Origin: Blautia schinkii
Lineage (GTDB): Bacteria; Bacillota; Clostridia; Lachnospirales; Lachnospiraceae
Direction of reading: 5' to 3'
NCBI RefSeq assembly: GCF_013304825.1
Contig: NZ_JAAWUO010000009.1
Span: 83,876-147,875 of the forward strand
Length of the DNA stretch: 64,000 bases
Shown here: piece after piece, positions 24,665 through 33,907 of the stretch
Layout: the number at the start of each line of letters is the position of its first letter
How positions within the stretch are numbered: the first letter of the stretch is position 1
Position numbers and translations under genes: made by a program
Notes under the pieces: model-generated
Database searches by the model: none
The model's input: the letters and a program-made list of their open reading frames with translations, nothing else
Told to the model about the DNA's origin: nothing

Positions 24665-24704
24665 AAAGTATAAAATATTCAGTACACTTCAAGGAGAACA
24701 ATTC

Positions 24705-25769
24705 ATGAGCAAGATTATTTTAACTGGCGACCGCCCGACGGGACGCCTTCATGTAGGTCATTATGTTGGATCACTGGCAGAGCGTGTGAAACTGCAGAAT
24801 TCCGGCTTATATGACGAAATTTATATTATGATCGCAGATGCGCAGGCACTTACAGATAATGCGGAACATCCGGAGAAAGTACGTCAGAACATCCTTCAGG
24901 TTTCACTGGACTATCTGGCTTGCGGACTTGACCCGGCGAAATCCAACATTTTCATTCAGTCTATGGTGCCGGAGCTTACTGAGCTTACTTTCTATTATAT
25001 GAATCTGGTAACAGTGGCACGTGTACAGCGTAACCCTACTGTTAAATCTGAGATCAAGATGCGTAATTTTGAAGCCAGCATTCCGGTTGGATTCTTCTGC
25101 TATCCGATCAGCCAGGCAGCAGATATCACAGCTTTCCGTGCAACACATGTGCCGGTAGGTGAGGATCAGCTTCCGATGCTTGAGCAGTGCAAGGAGATCG
25201 TTCATAAGTTTAATACCGTTTATGGTGAGACTTTAACAGATCCGGAGATCGTTCTTTCTTCCAATAAGGCATGTTTACGTCTTCCTGGTATCGACGGAAA
25301 GGCTAAGATGAGTAAGTCTCTCGGAAACTGCATCTATCTTTCTGATGAGGAGGATGTTGTTAAGAAGAAGATCATGTCCATGTTTACAGACCCGAACCAT
25401 CTTCGTGTTCAGGATCCGGGTCGTGTAGAAGGTAACCCGGTATTTATCTATCTGGATGCATTCAGCCGTCCGGAGCATTTCTCTGAGTTCCTTCCTGAGT
25501 ACCAGAATCTGGACGAGCTTAAAGAGCATTACCAGAGAGGCGGCCTTGGCGACGTGAAGGTCAAGAAATTCCTGAACAACGTAATGCAGGCAGAGCTGGG
25601 ACCGATCCGCGAGAGAAGAAAAATGTGGGAACAGCGTACTGCTGATGTATTTGACATCCTGAAAGCAGGTACAGAAGTTGCAAGAGAGAAGGCAGCAGCA
25701 ACTCTTCACGATGTACGTTCTTCCATGAGGATCAACTATTTCGAGGATCAGGATTTCCTGAATCAGTAA
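24705..25769 (+). CDS. trpS: Tryptophanyl-tRNA synthetase
   Basis: Class Ic aminoacyl-tRNA synthetase that charges tRNA-Trp. It is 354 aa. The HIGH-like motif is in [15 protein letters not shown] near the N terminus, and KMSKS is present as [10 protein letters not shown] at about residue 200. The Trp/AMP pocket region [12 protein letters not shown] is conserved. AAGGAG (24691-24696) lies 8 bases before the ATG at 24705; the upstream in-frame TTG at 24636 is actually the -35 box. It is transcribed alone, with its own promoter and terminator. Confidence 0.95.
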   Translation: MSKIILTGDRPTGRLHVGHYVGSLAERVKLQNSGLYDEIYIMIADAQALTDNAEHPEKVRQNILQVSLDYLACGLDPAKSNIFIQSMVPELTELTFYYMNLVTVARVQRNPTVKSEIKMRNFEASIPVGFFCYPISQAADITAFRATHVPVGEDQLPMLEQCKEIVHKFNTVYGETLTDPEIVLSSNKACLRLPGIDGKAKMSKSLGNCIYLSDEEDVVKKKIMSMFTDPNHLRVQDPGRVEGNPVFIYLDAFSRPEHFSEFLPEYQNLDELKEHYQRGGLGDVKVKKFLNNVMQAELGPIRERRKMWEQRTADVFDILKAGTEVAREKAAATLHDVRSSMRINYFEDQDFLNQ

Positions 25770-25776
25770 TAGAATA

Positions 25777-25921
25777 GTTACTGTTCACTGGTAATATCCC
25801 GCGAGGTGTTTTTTGTGAGCAAAGGTCACAGAAAACCCGAGACATACCGCGCGAATTTATGCAATCAGCATAAATTCTGTGCATCGCGAAGCGTGTTACT
25901 GAGAACGGAGTGAACAGTAAC
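25777..25921. repeat. 145-bp intergenic element bounded by GTTACTGTTCACT inverted repeats
   Basis: GTTACTGTTCACT (25777-25789) and AGTGAACAGTAAC (25909-25921) are perfect 13-bp inverted arms. Inside is a second perfect hairpin, AATTTATGC (25854-25862) with GCATAAATT (25868-25876), and several CGCG-type islands. No coding frame. Related ends recur in the window near 24588-24597 (GAACAGTAAC) and 46964-46986, which suggests a dispersed repeat family. Confidence 0.65.
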
Positions 25922-25932
25922 ATAGAATAATG

Positions 25933-25973
25933 ATCAGCCCGGGACATATGTATTCCGGGTTGATTTTTTTTTC
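25933..25973 (+). terminator. Rho-independent terminator downstream of trpS
   Basis: ATCAGCCCGG (25933-25942) pairs with CCGGGTTGAT (25955-25964), one G-U pair, followed by nine T. It lies beyond the repeat element. Confidence 0.85.
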
Positions 25974-26066
25974 AAATTGTGTTAGTATTTCATCCATATG
26001 GGAAACAGATGTTCAGCTATTGTTGTGTACAGGTAACACACTGTTCCCGGGAAGGAGCAGTTGATT

Positions 26067-26678
26067 TTGATTTCTTTTGTAAAAGGTAAGGTAGCGGATA
26101 TCAGTGAGAACAACCTGGTGGTGGAAAACGGCGGCATTGGTTATGAGATCTATATGACAGGACAGGATCTTAGGAAAGCACGTGTTGGTGAAGAGAAGAA
26201 GATAAATACGTTTCTGTATGTAAGAGAAGATATTCTTCAGTTATACGGATTTTTTTCAAAGGATGATCTTGGGATGTTCAGGCTTCTTCTGGGAGTGAAT
26301 GGTGTAGGACCTAAGGGAGCACTTGGCATTCTTTCCGGGATCAGTGCAGATGAGCTGCGTTTTGCAGTGCTTTCCGATGATGTGAAGACAATCTCGAAAG
26401 CACCTGGAATCGGTAAGAAAACAGCTCAGAAGATGATTCTGGAGCTGAAAGATAAACTGAAGCTGGAAGATGCCTTTGAGATGAAGCTTGCTCATCAGCA
26501 GGAGGATGCAATGGAGGGGGCAGCAGATCTTCGGGACAGCCGTCAGGAAGCTGTGGAAGCACTGGTTGCCCTTGGATATAGTTCGGCAGATTCGCTTCGT
26601 GCAGTACGTAAGGTTCCGGACGATGTTCCCGCAGACGATGTGGAGGCGATTCTCCGCGCTGCATTGAAGAATTTTTGA
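26067..26678 (+). CDS. ruvA: Holliday junction branch migration protein RuvA
   Basis: RuvA tetramers bind four-way junctions and load the RuvB motor. It is 203 aa, normal length. The N-terminal OB domain (MISFVKGKVADI to about 65), the two helix-hairpin-helix motifs (LLGVNGVGPKGALGIL and APGIGKKTAQKMILELK) and the C-terminal three-helix domain (VEALVALGYSSADSLRAV) that contacts RuvB are in order. The start is TTG at 26067, 9 bases after AAGGAG (26052-26057); the in-frame TTG at 26061 is too close to that site. ruvB follows after 25 bases. Confidence 0.94.
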   Translation: MISFVKGKVADISENNLVVENGGIGYEIYMTGQDLRKARVGEEKKINTFLYVREDILQLYGFFSKDDLGMFRLLLGVNGVGPKGALGILSGISADELRFAVLSDDVKTISKAPGIGKKTAQKMILELKDKLKLEDAFEMKLAHQQEDAMEGAADLRDSRQEAVEALVALGYSSADSLRAVRKVPDDVPADDVEAILRAALKNF

Positions 26679-26703
26679 TATTTAGTAGAACGGAGCATAA
26701 CAG

Positions 26704-27714
26704 ATGGAGAACAGGATCATTACAACAGACGTTACAGAAGAGGATTTTTCCCTGGAGGGGAATTTAAGGCCTCAGAGTCTGGATGAGTATATTGGTCAGC
26801 AGAAAACCAAGGATACCCTGAAAATCTATATTGAAGCTGCAAAACAGAGACACGATTCTCTGGATCACGTGCTTTTTTACGGCCCTCCGGGTCTTGGAAA
26901 GACGACACTTTCTGCCATCATCGCCAATGAGATGGGTACACATATGAAAGTTACATCCGGCCCAGCTATTGAGAAGCCGGGAGAGATGGCTGCGATTCTG
27001 AATAATCTTCAGGAAGGAGATGTGCTGTTTGTGGATGAGATCCACAGGCTGAATCGCCAGGTAGAAGAGGTTCTTTATCCGGCAATGGAAGATTTTGCTA
27101 TTGATATTATGATCGGAAAAGGCGCATCTGCACGTTCCATCCGACTGGATCTTCCGAAATTTACCCTTGTAGGAGCAACTACCAGGGCAGGACTTCTCTC
27201 TGCACCGCTCCGTGACCGTTTTGGTGTCACCCAGCGCCTGGAATTTTATGATAAGAAAGAACTGACGACGATTATCCTGCGTTCTGCACAGGTTCTGGGC
27301 GTGGATATTGAGCCGAAAGGTGCTGCGGAAATCGCCAAACGTTCCAGAGGAACACCGCGACTGGCTAACCGTCTCCTGAAACGTGTGAGAGATTTTGCCC
27401 AGGTGAAATATGATGGTGTGATCACCTATGATGTAGCCTGTTTTGCACTGGATCTTCTCGAGGTGGATCAGTATGGACTGGATAAGACGGATCGACGTAT
27501 TTTACAAACTTTAATCCTGAATTTTCAGGGCGGTCCGGTAGGTCTTGAGACGCTTGCAGCCTCTATTGGAGAGGATTCCGGAACCCTGGAAGATGTGTAT
27601 GAACCATACCTTCTGCAGAATGGTTTCCTGAACAGAACTCCCCGTGGAAGGATGGCTTCTGTGCTGGCATACACCCATCTTGGATATCCTCGTCCCGATT
27701 TATCGACAAAATAA
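26704..27714 (+). CDS. ruvB: Holliday junction branch migration ATPase RuvB
   Basis: AAA+ motor that drives branch migration with RuvA. It is 336 aa. Conserved blocks in order: [12 protein letters not shown], Walker [10 protein letters not shown], Walker [11 protein letters not shown], sensor 1 [18 protein letters not shown] with the arginine finger, and the C-terminal winged helix ending [19 protein letters not shown]. Placed immediately after ruvA as in most bacteria. Confidence 0.97.
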   Translation: MENRIITTDVTEEDFSLEGNLRPQSLDEYIGQQKTKDTLKIYIEAAKQRHDSLDHVLFYGPPGLGKTTLSAIIANEMGTHMKVTSGPAIEKPGEMAAILNNLQEGDVLFVDEIHRLNRQVEEVLYPAMEDFAIDIMIGKGASARSIRLDLPKFTLVGATTRAGLLSAPLRDRFGVTQRLEFYDKKELTTIILRSAQVLGVDIEPKGAAEIAKRSRGTPRLANRLLKRVRDFAQVKYDGVITYDVACFALDLLEVDQYGLDKTDRRILQTLILNFQGGPVGLETLAASIGEDSGTLEDVYEPYLLQNGFLNRTPRGRMASVLAYTHLGYPRPDLSTK

Positions 27715-27726
27715 TAGAAAAACTTC

Positions 27727-27755
27727 TATACATTTTAGCTGTAATCAGTTATAAT
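27727..27755 (+). promoter_or_regulatory. Promoter upstream of zapA
   Basis: TATACA (27727-27732), 17 bases, TATAAT (27750-27755). An 80-base leader follows, with GTTGT/ACAAC arms near 27763-27786 that could form a weak hairpin. Confidence 0.5.
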
Positions 27756-27842
27756 ATAGACAGTTGTGAGCCAGCAGAGCTGACAACAGAGAGGAATGTT
27801 GCTGAGAGAACAGGCAGCAGATGAATTCAGGAGGCTTTACGA

Positions 27843-28250
27843 ATGGCGGTAAAGAATACAGCACAGGTTGTTATCGACGGAAAGATCATTACTCTGGGCG
27901 GATATGAGTCTGAGGAGTATTTCCAGAAGGTTGCGGCCTATATGAATAATAAGATTGGTGAACTGAGTCAGATGCCGGGATATTCCAGACAGGCCATGGA
28001 AACCAAGCATACACTTCTCAGTTTGAATATTACAGATGATTACTTCAAGGCGAAGAAGCAGGCAGAGATCTTTGAGCAGGATCTGCAGCAGAAGGATCAG
28101 GAGATGTATGACCTGAAACATGAGCTGATCTCATTGAAGATGCAGATTGAAGAGGCGAAGAAAGCAGAGCAGGAAGCTCAGGACCAGAAGAATCTTCTGG
28201 ACGGTAAGGTTAAGGAACTGGAGAAAGAGCTTGATGAATTGCTCAAATAA
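27843..28250 (+). CDS. zapA: Cell division protein ZapA
   Basis: A 135-aa FtsZ-associated protein that bundles protofilaments at the division site. The N-terminal ZapA globular domain (NTAQVVIDGKIITLGGYESEEY to about residue 60) is followed by a long coiled coil (about 65-135, rich in Glu/Lys/Gln) that is longer than in E. coli ZapA but common in Firmicutes. AGGAGG lies 9 bases upstream of the ATG. It sits between ruvB and a U32 peptidase gene. Confidence 0.88.
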   Translation: MAVKNTAQVVIDGKIITLGGYESEEYFQKVAAYMNNKIGELSQMPGYSRQAMETKHTLLSLNITDDYFKAKKQAEIFEQDLQQKDQEMYDLKHELISLKMQIEEAKKAEQEAQDQKNLLDGKVKELEKELDELLK

Positions 28251-28319
28251 GAATGGGGGGATTGCTTCGGTAATCCTCTTTTGTTTTACAGATTAACAGA
28301 CAGGAGATGAGGGAATACT

Positions 28320-30494
28320 TTGAAAAAGATAGTAACAGAGCTGCTTTCGCCAGCTGGCTCCTATGAGAGTTTTGAGGCGGCGATAGGTGCGGGCGCAGAT
28401 GCTGTATATGTAGGCGGTCCGGCTTTTGGAGCGAGGGCATATGCCAGGAATTTTACCCAGGAGGAGCTGATTGCTGCTATTGAGACAGCACATCTCCATA
28501 ATCGTAAATTATATCTTACAGTGAACACACTTTTAAAAAACAGAGAGATGGAAGGACAGCTTTTTGAGTATCTGGCCCCTTATTATGAGGCAGGGCTCGA
28601 TGCTGTGATCGTACAGGATCTGGGTGTGTTTTCTTTTATCCGCAGGAATTTCCCGGATCTTGATATCCATGCCAGCACACAGATGACTGTGACTGGTCCG
28701 GAGGGAATGAAATTTCTGGAAGAAAAAGGAGCTACCCGTGTAGTTCCTGCAAGAGAGCTTTCGCTGGAAGAAATTTCTGCCATGCATCAGGCCAGTCCTC
28801 TGGAAATTGAGACTTTTATCCACGGGGCATTGTGTTACAGCTATTCCGGTCAGTGTCTTATGAGCAGTATTTTTGGCGGAAGAAGTGGAAACAGAGGTCG
28901 CTGCGCTCAGCCTTGCAGACTTCCATACAGCGCAACTTGTGATCACCATAAATATAAAGGGGACAAAGATTTCTGTGCTTTAAGTCTTAAGGATATCTGT
29001 ACGCTGGATATTCTTCCGGATATACTGGAGGCTGGTGTAATGTCTCTGAAGATTGAGGGGCGTATGAAGCAGCCTGGTTATACCGCAGGAGTTACCTCTG
29101 TATACAGAAAATATCTGGATCTTTATCTCAGCGGAAAAGAATACCGCGTGCAGGATACAGACAGGAAATATCTTCTGGAACTTTTCAGCAGAGGCGGTTC
29201 CTGCAGGGGATATTACGATATGTATCGTGGTCCTGAGATGATGGCTTTTGCCAATGAGAAGAAATCCGGCAATATCCAGCCGGAGATCAGAAAAATAAAA
29301 GAAAAAATTCATGGGAATTTAATACTTTCTCCAGAAAGTCCTGTTATACTGGAAATAACCTGTGGAGATAAAACAGTGACTGCCATGGGCGGTGAAGTGC
29401 AGTTTGCCAAGAACCAGCCTATGGAAGAGCAGAGGATCCGTCAGCAGCTGGAAAAACTGGGAAATACAGAATTTCAGTGGGAAAGCCTTAACATTGAGAT
29501 CAATGGAAGGATTTTCGTTCCTGTAAAGGTTCTCAATGAAGTGCGCAGAGCTGCGCTGGAACAGCTGCGTGAAGAAATGATCGGAACCAGACGGAGAGAA
29601 CCTGCTGAAAAGCAACCTTTCTCTGGAAAAAATCTTCCGGTTTGTACAGAAAAGAATTCCTGTAATGAGAAGCTTCCGCTGTATGTCTCCTGTGAAAGGA
29701 CAGATGTTGCAGAGGTACTTCTGGAAGAAGAGGGGATTACAGGCTTTTATCTTTCTTTTGATACCATGAAGAAATGTTTTTCACCGGAACTTGCGGGGCG
29801 AAAGGAGCTTTATCTTTCTACGCCGCATATCCATCGCGGAGAGATTCCAGAGGTATGGATCCGAAATGCGAAGGAGTGGCTTGATCAGGGAATGAGAGGT
29901 TTTCTGGTACGCAGCCTGGAATCTTATGCAGCACTGAAAGAACTGGGATATAAAGAGAAATGTGTGCTGGATGCTTCCATGTATACCTGGAATGATGAAG
30001 CCGAGGCGTTCTGGAGAGAAGAGGGCGTTCTTAAGAATACCATTCCTCTGGAACTGAATGAGGGAGAACTTAAGCACAGGGATAATCGTTCTTCCGAACT
30101 TCATCTGTATGGATATATTCCGCTGATGATCTCAGCCCAGTGTGTACGTAAGAATCTGTTCGGATGCACAGGAAAATGCGAGACTATCTATCTGAAAGAC
30201 CGGTACAACAGCGAATTTTCAGTGAAATGCTGCTGTGCTCCGTGGGAAAGTGCCTGTCCTGAAGCTGCGAAATACTGTTATAATATTATATATAACAGTA
30301 TTCCCTATGGACTTCCCGGGGAAAAGGAGCGCGTAGAGAAACTAAAATTACAGTCACTGCGACTTGCTTTTACCATCGAGAAACCATCAGAGGCAAGAGC
30401 AGTACTGGAGGAATTCAAGGGTATTTACCATGGAAATGCAAAACCTTCCGGACGCAGGTATACAAAAGGCCATTTTAAAAGAGGAGCCGAGTAA
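28320..30494 (+). CDS. U32 family peptidase (collagenase-like) with DUF3656
   Basis: A 724-aa member of the U32 family, related to RlhA/TrhP tRNA and rRNA hydroxylation factors as well as collagenase-like peptidases. The N-terminal domain starts with LLSPAGSYESFEAAIGAGADAVYVGG. The Cys-rich signature HGALCYSYSGQCLMSS and GNRGRCAQPCRLPY lies at about residues 165-200, and DUF3656 occupies the middle (about 380-480). A late Cys cluster (CCAPWESACPEAAKYC) near 640 completes the usual set of Fe-S candidate ligands. The start is a TTG after AGGAG. Whether it is a peptidase or an RNA-modification factor cannot be told from sequence alone. Confidence 0.88.
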   Translation: MKKIVTELLSPAGSYESFEAAIGAGADAVYVGGPAFGARAYARNFTQEELIAAIETAHLHNRKLYLTVNTLLKNREMEGQLFEYLAPYYEAGLDAVIVQDLGVFSFIRRNFPDLDIHASTQMTVTGPEGMKFLEEKGATRVVPARELSLEEISAMHQASPLEIETFIHGALCYSYSGQCLMSSIFGGRSGNRGRCAQPCRLPYSATCDHHKYKGDKDFCALSLKDICTLDILPDILEAGVMSLKIEGRMKQPGYTAGVTSVYRKYLDLYLSGKEYRVQDTDRKYLLELFSRGGSCRGYYDMYRGPEMMAFANEKKSGNIQPEIRKIKEKIHGNLILSPESPVILEITCGDKTVTAMGGEVQFAKNQPMEEQRIRQQLEKLGNTEFQWESLNIEINGRIFVPVKVLNEVRRAALEQLREEMIGTRRREPAEKQPFSGKNLPVCTEKNSCNEKLPLYVSCERTDVAEVLLEEEGITGFYLSFDTMKKCFSPELAGRKELYLSTPHIHRGEIPEVWIRNAKEWLDQGMRGFLVRSLESYAALKELGYKEKCVLDASMYTWNDEAEAFWREEGVLKNTIPLELNEGELKHRDNRSSELHLYGYIPLMISAQCVRKNLFGCTGKCETIYLKDRYNSEFSVKCCCAPWESACPEAAKYCYNIIYNSIPYGLPGEKERVEKLKLQSLRLAFTIEKPSEARAVLEEFKGIYHGNAKPSGRRYTKGHFKRGAE

Positions 30495-30500
30495 AAGTGT

Positions 30501-31880
30501 ATGATTAATGTTATTACAGAATTATCCAAGTATGTGATCCTCACGCTGATGATCGTCTACACCTTTCACTGTTTTTATATGGTGTGGCGTCAGGACGAGG
30601 AGGAAAAAAAGGAGTTGCTCCATCAGCAGCTGACCATGATCTTTTTTATAGATTTCACAGCTTTTCTCGTGATCTATCTTAAGAGCATGGATTTCAAGGT
30701 CATCCTGTTTTATATTGAGATGATGATCTTTTTTGCGGCAGTTCAGATCCTGTACAGGATTTTTTATGAAGATGCATCGCTGTTGCTTCTGAACAATATG
30801 TGCATGCTGCTGAGCGTGGGTTTTATCATGCTCTGCCGTCTGTCGCTTCCTTCTGCAAATAAGCAGCTTCTGATCGTTGCAGCAGGAAGTGCCGTATCAC
30901 TGGTGATCCCGGTGATGATCCGGAAGATGAAATTTCTCAAGGATCTTACATGGGTTTATGCAGGCGTTGGTGTTGTTCTTCTTGCAGCAGTTCTTGTTCT
31001 TGCAAGTACAAGTTATGGAGCCAAGCTTTCCCTTATGGGCATTCAGCCTTCCGAGGTAATCAAGATTACATTCGTATTTTTTATGGCATCCCTGCTCTGC
31101 GGAAAAGTGAATTTCCGTAAAGTAGTGCTGGCGACCATTGTAGCAGTGCTTCATGTGGGTATCCTGGTTCTTTCCAGAGATCTTGGAAGTGCAGTGATCT
31201 TTTTTGTCACCTATCTTGTACTGATCTATGTATCTACCAGAAATCCGGGATATATGTTTCTGGGGCTTGGCGGCGGATGTGTGGGTGCAGTGATCGCCTA
31301 TCATCTTTTTGGCCATGTACGCCAGAGAGTCAGTGCATGGAGAGATCCTATGGCTGTTTATCAGAATGAGGGCTATCAGATCGTGCAGTCGCTGTTTGCC
31401 ATCGGAACCGGCGGCTGGTTTGGAATGGGACTCTGCCAGGGTTCACCTGAGAAGATCCCTGTTGTAAAAAATGACTTTATATTCAGCGCGATCTGTGAGG
31501 AAATGGGAGGTATTTTTGCCATCTGCCTGATTCTGGTGTGTACCAGCTTTTTCCTTATGATCGTTACCATTGCATTGAAGATCCGCAACCCGTTTTATAA
31601 GCTGATCGCTCTGGGACTTGGAACAGAATATGCGTTCCAGGTATTCCTGACTATCGGCGGAGTGACCAAGTTTATTCCGATGACAGGTGTTACCCTGCCG
31701 CTGGTAAGCTACGGCGGAAGTTCTGTCATGTGCACCATCCTGATGCTGGCTATTATTCAGGGACTGTATATTCTGAGGGAAGATGAGGACGAGGAAATTG
31801 AGACGCAGCGAAAAGAAACGATTGAAAGAAGAGGAAAGAGAGCGACGCCTGAGAGAACGGGATATCGCCAGAATCCGTAG
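30501..31880 (+). CDS. SEDS-family peptidoglycan glycosyltransferase (FtsW/RodA/SpoVE)
   Basis: A 459-aa polytopic protein with about ten helices. The SEDS hallmarks are GIQPSEVIKITFVFFMASLL, LSRDLGSAVIFFVTYLVL (with the catalytic-region Asp), GGWFGMGLCQGSPEKIPVVKNDFIFSAICEEMG split over two loops, and the C-terminal GVTLPLVSYGGSS. It polymerises lipid II with a partner class B PBP, which is the next gene. The last 32 codons, a charged tail, overlap the start of that gene in another frame. An N-terminal pair of helices before the core makes it longer than RodA. Confidence 0.9.
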   Translation: MINVITELSKYVILTLMIVYTFHCFYMVWRQDEEEKKELLHQQLTMIFFIDFTAFLVIYLKSMDFKVILFYIEMMIFFAAVQILYRIFYEDASLLLLNNMCMLLSVGFIMLCRLSLPSANKQLLIVAAGSAVSLVIPVMIRKMKFLKDLTWVYAGVGVVLLAAVLVLASTSYGAKLSLMGIQPSEVIKITFVFFMASLLCGKVNFRKVVLATIVAVLHVGILVLSRDLGSAVIFFVTYLVLIYVSTRNPGYMFLGLGGGCVGAVIAYHLFGHVRQRVSAWRDPMAVYQNEGYQIVQSLFAIGTGGWFGMGLCQGSPEKIPVVKNDFIFSAICEEMGGIFAICLILVCTSFFLMIVTIALKIRNPFYKLIALGLGTEYAFQVFLTIGGVTKFIPMTGVTLPLVSYGGSSVMCTILMLAIIQGLYILREDEDEEIETQRKETIERRGKRATPERTGYRQNP

Positions 31881-33276
31881 AAAAAAGAACAGACCGTTTA
31901 CCTTTGTATCGGTGTTCTTTATATTGATTTTTGTCAGCCTGATCGGCTATCTTATTTATTTTGATGCAGTAAAAAGCGATGATTTTATCAACAGCCCATA
32001 TAATACCAGACAGGATACTTTTTCGGATCGTGTTGTCCGTGGAAATATCCAGTCTTCAGATGGGGAAATCCTGGCTCAGACCGATGTGTCAGAGGACGGT
32101 ACAGAGCAGAGAAATTATCCGTATGCCAATATTTTTGCCCATGCAGTAGGCTATGATACCAATGGCAAGAGCGGGCTGGAATCAGAAGCGAATTTCCAGC
32201 TTCTGACGTCTCATTCATTCTTCCTGGAGCAGATGAAAAATGAGTTTTCCGGGAAAAAGAATCAGGGAGATACTGTGATCTCCAGCCTTAATGCAGATCT
32301 GCAGACAACAGCCTATAATTCTCTGGGGGACAGAAGAGGAGCTGTTGTTGTGATGGAGCCGTCAACAGGAAGAATCCTTGCAATGGTGAGTAAGCCTGAC
32401 TTTGATCCGAATACGATTGCTGAGAACTGGGATACGTTGGTAAATGATGAGAGTAACAGCAGCCTTCTGAACCGTGCAACTAATGGCGCATATCCGCCCG
32501 GATCTACGTTCAAGATCGTTACAGCTCTTGATTATTTCAGGCAGAAAGGCTCATTGGAGGGATATTCCTATCTCTGCCAGGGAAGCATTACTGTGGATGA
32601 CCATACGATCCGGTGCTACAATGGGACTGTTCATGGACAGGAAGATTTCTATTCGGCATTTGCCCATTCCTGTAACTGTGCATTTGCGGATATGGGGCTT
32701 GGTCTGGGAGGAAGTTCCCTTCGAAGTACAGCGGAAGACCTGCTTTTTAATAAAGCCCTTCCATTGAATTCCTATAAAACAAGTAAATTTACACTGGAAA
32801 ATAATTCGCCGAATCCACTGGTCATGCAGACTTCTATTGGACAGGGAAATACTCTTGTTTCTCCAATGCATATGGCTATGATCACCAGCGCTATTGCAAA
32901 TAACGGTGTTCTGATGAAACCGACTATGATCGATAAGATCGTGAATAATTCCGGAGATACTATAAAGGAAACGGAAAAATCTGAATATAAACGTCTGATG
33001 ACGAACAACGAGGCAAATATTCTTGGAAAACTGATGAAGAATGTGGTAGAGAACGGTACTGCATCTGCACTGAATGGACGCGGCTACACAGTAGCCGGAA
33101 AAACAGGTTCTGCAGAGTTTGATGAAAACGGTTCCAGCCATTCCTGGTTTGTGGGATATTCCAATGTAGATGATCCGGATATTGCTATCGCAGTAATTGT
33201 AGAAAACGGTGGAACAGGAAGCGAGGCAGCAGTTCCAATTGCAGCAGATGTATTTGATGCATATTATTTCGATTAA
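31783..33276 (+). CDS. Class B penicillin-binding protein (transpeptidase)
   Basis: A peptidoglycan transpeptidase of 497 aa as drawn. A very basic cytoplasmic tail (residues 1-37, RR/KK/ER-rich) precedes a single membrane helix (about 38-60). A short dimerisation region leads to the transpeptidase domain with S241-T-F-K244 (PPGSTFKIV), S-C-N (HSCNCAF) and K-T-G (VAGKTGSAEF). The start is uncertain: the ATG at 31783 has GAGGG only 3 bases away, while TTG at 31798 has GAGGA at 8 bases; both overlap the SEDS gene. Pairs like this work as a unit in elongation, division or sporulation septum synthesis. Confidence 0.9.
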   Translation: MRTRKLRRSEKKRLKEEERERRLRERDIARIRRKKNRPFTFVSVFFILIFVSLIGYLIYFDAVKSDDFINSPYNTRQDTFSDRVVRGNIQSSDGEILAQTDVSEDGTEQRNYPYANIFAHAVGYDTNGKSGLESEANFQLLTSHSFFLEQMKNEFSGKKNQGDTVISSLNADLQTTAYNSLGDRRGAVVVMEPSTGRILAMVSKPDFDPNTIAENWDTLVNDESNSSLLNRATNGAYPPGSTFKIVTALDYFRQKGSLEGYSYLCQGSITVDDHTIRCYNGTVHGQEDFYSAFAHSCNCAFADMGLGLGGSSLRSTAEDLLFNKALPLNSYKTSKFTLENNSPNPLVMQTSIGQGNTLVSPMHMAMITSAIANNGVLMKPTMIDKIVNNSGDTIKETEKSEYKRLMTNNEANILGKLMKNVVENGTASALNGRGYTVAGKTGSAEFDENGSSHSWFVGYSNVDDPDIAIAVIVENGGTGSEAAVPIAADVFDAYYFD

Positions 33277-33312
33277 ATTTAAGAAATTGAAATAGTATCT
33301 GTTTCTTGCCCC

Positions 33313-33341
33313 TTGCCTATCGGACAAAAAAGAGGTATACT
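33313..33341 (+). promoter_or_regulatory. Promoter of the Nudix gene
   Basis: TTGCCT (33313-33318), 17 bases, TATACT (33336-33341). Confidence 0.5.
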
Positions 33342-33384
33342 GTAACCAGTGCAAAAGACACACGCATTACAGGAGGATTGCAAT

Positions 33385-33840
33385 ATGATAGAAGCAACAA
33401 GCTGTGGCGGTGTGGTAATTCATCGGGGTAAGATCCTGGCATTGTATAAATCCTACAGGAACCGTTATGAAGGATGGGTGCTTCCCAAAGGAACCGTAGA
33501 AAAGGGAGAGACTTATGAGCAGACTGCTTTGCGTGAAGTAAAGGAAGAAGCAGGCGTGAGAGCTTCCATTGTGAAGTATATTGGTAAGAGTCAGTATAAT
33601 TTCACTGTTCCGGAGGACGTGGTAATGAAAGAGGTACACTGGTATCTCATGATAGCTGATAATTATCATAGCAAGCCCCAGCGTGAGGAATACTTTGTAG
33701 ATTCCGGATATTATAAGTTTCATGAGATTTATCATCTTCTCCGTTTTTCCAACGAGAAGCATATTGTGGAACAGGCCTATCAGGAATATCTGGAGATGCG
33801 AAGTGAAGGCATCTGGGCGAAACAGCAGAAGTATTTTTAG
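33385..33840 (+). CDS. Nudix hydrolase
   Basis: A 151-aa pyrophosphohydrolase. The complete Nudix box is present: G-T-V-E-K-G-E, then TYEQTALREVKEEAGV, fitting GX5EX7REUXEEXGU. The upstream WVLPKG is the usual lead-in. AGGAGG (33371-33376) lies 8 bases before the ATG at 33385; the longer in-frame start at 33349 overlaps the promoter. The substrate (diadenosine polyphosphate, NTP or other nucleotide derivative) is not determined by sequence. It has its own promoter and a following hairpin. Confidence 0.9.
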   Translation: MIEATSCGGVVIHRGKILALYKSYRNRYEGWVLPKGTVEKGETYEQTALREVKEEAGVRASIVKYIGKSQYNFTVPEDVVMKEVHWYLMIADNYHSKPQREEYFVDSGYYKFHEIYHLLRFSNEKHIVEQAYQEYLEMRSEGIWAKQQKYF

Positions 33841-33848
33841 CAACAGGG

Positions 33849-33878
33849 CAGGGCTGTGTATTTACGCAGCCCTGTTTG
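33849..33878 (+). terminator. Probable terminator after the Nudix gene
   Basis: CAGGGCTG (33849-33856) pairs with CAGCCCTG (33867-33874), then TTTGAC. The stem is strong but the T run is short. Confidence 0.5.
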
Positions 33879-33907
33879 ACATTAACTGACAGGGAGGTGA
33901 CTGCAGG

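Noticed and set aside
24636..24704. Longer trpS start and a T-box leader
   Set aside because: The TTG at 24636 is part of the -35 box, and the leader is too short and lacks any T-box specifier or AGGGUGG-like element.
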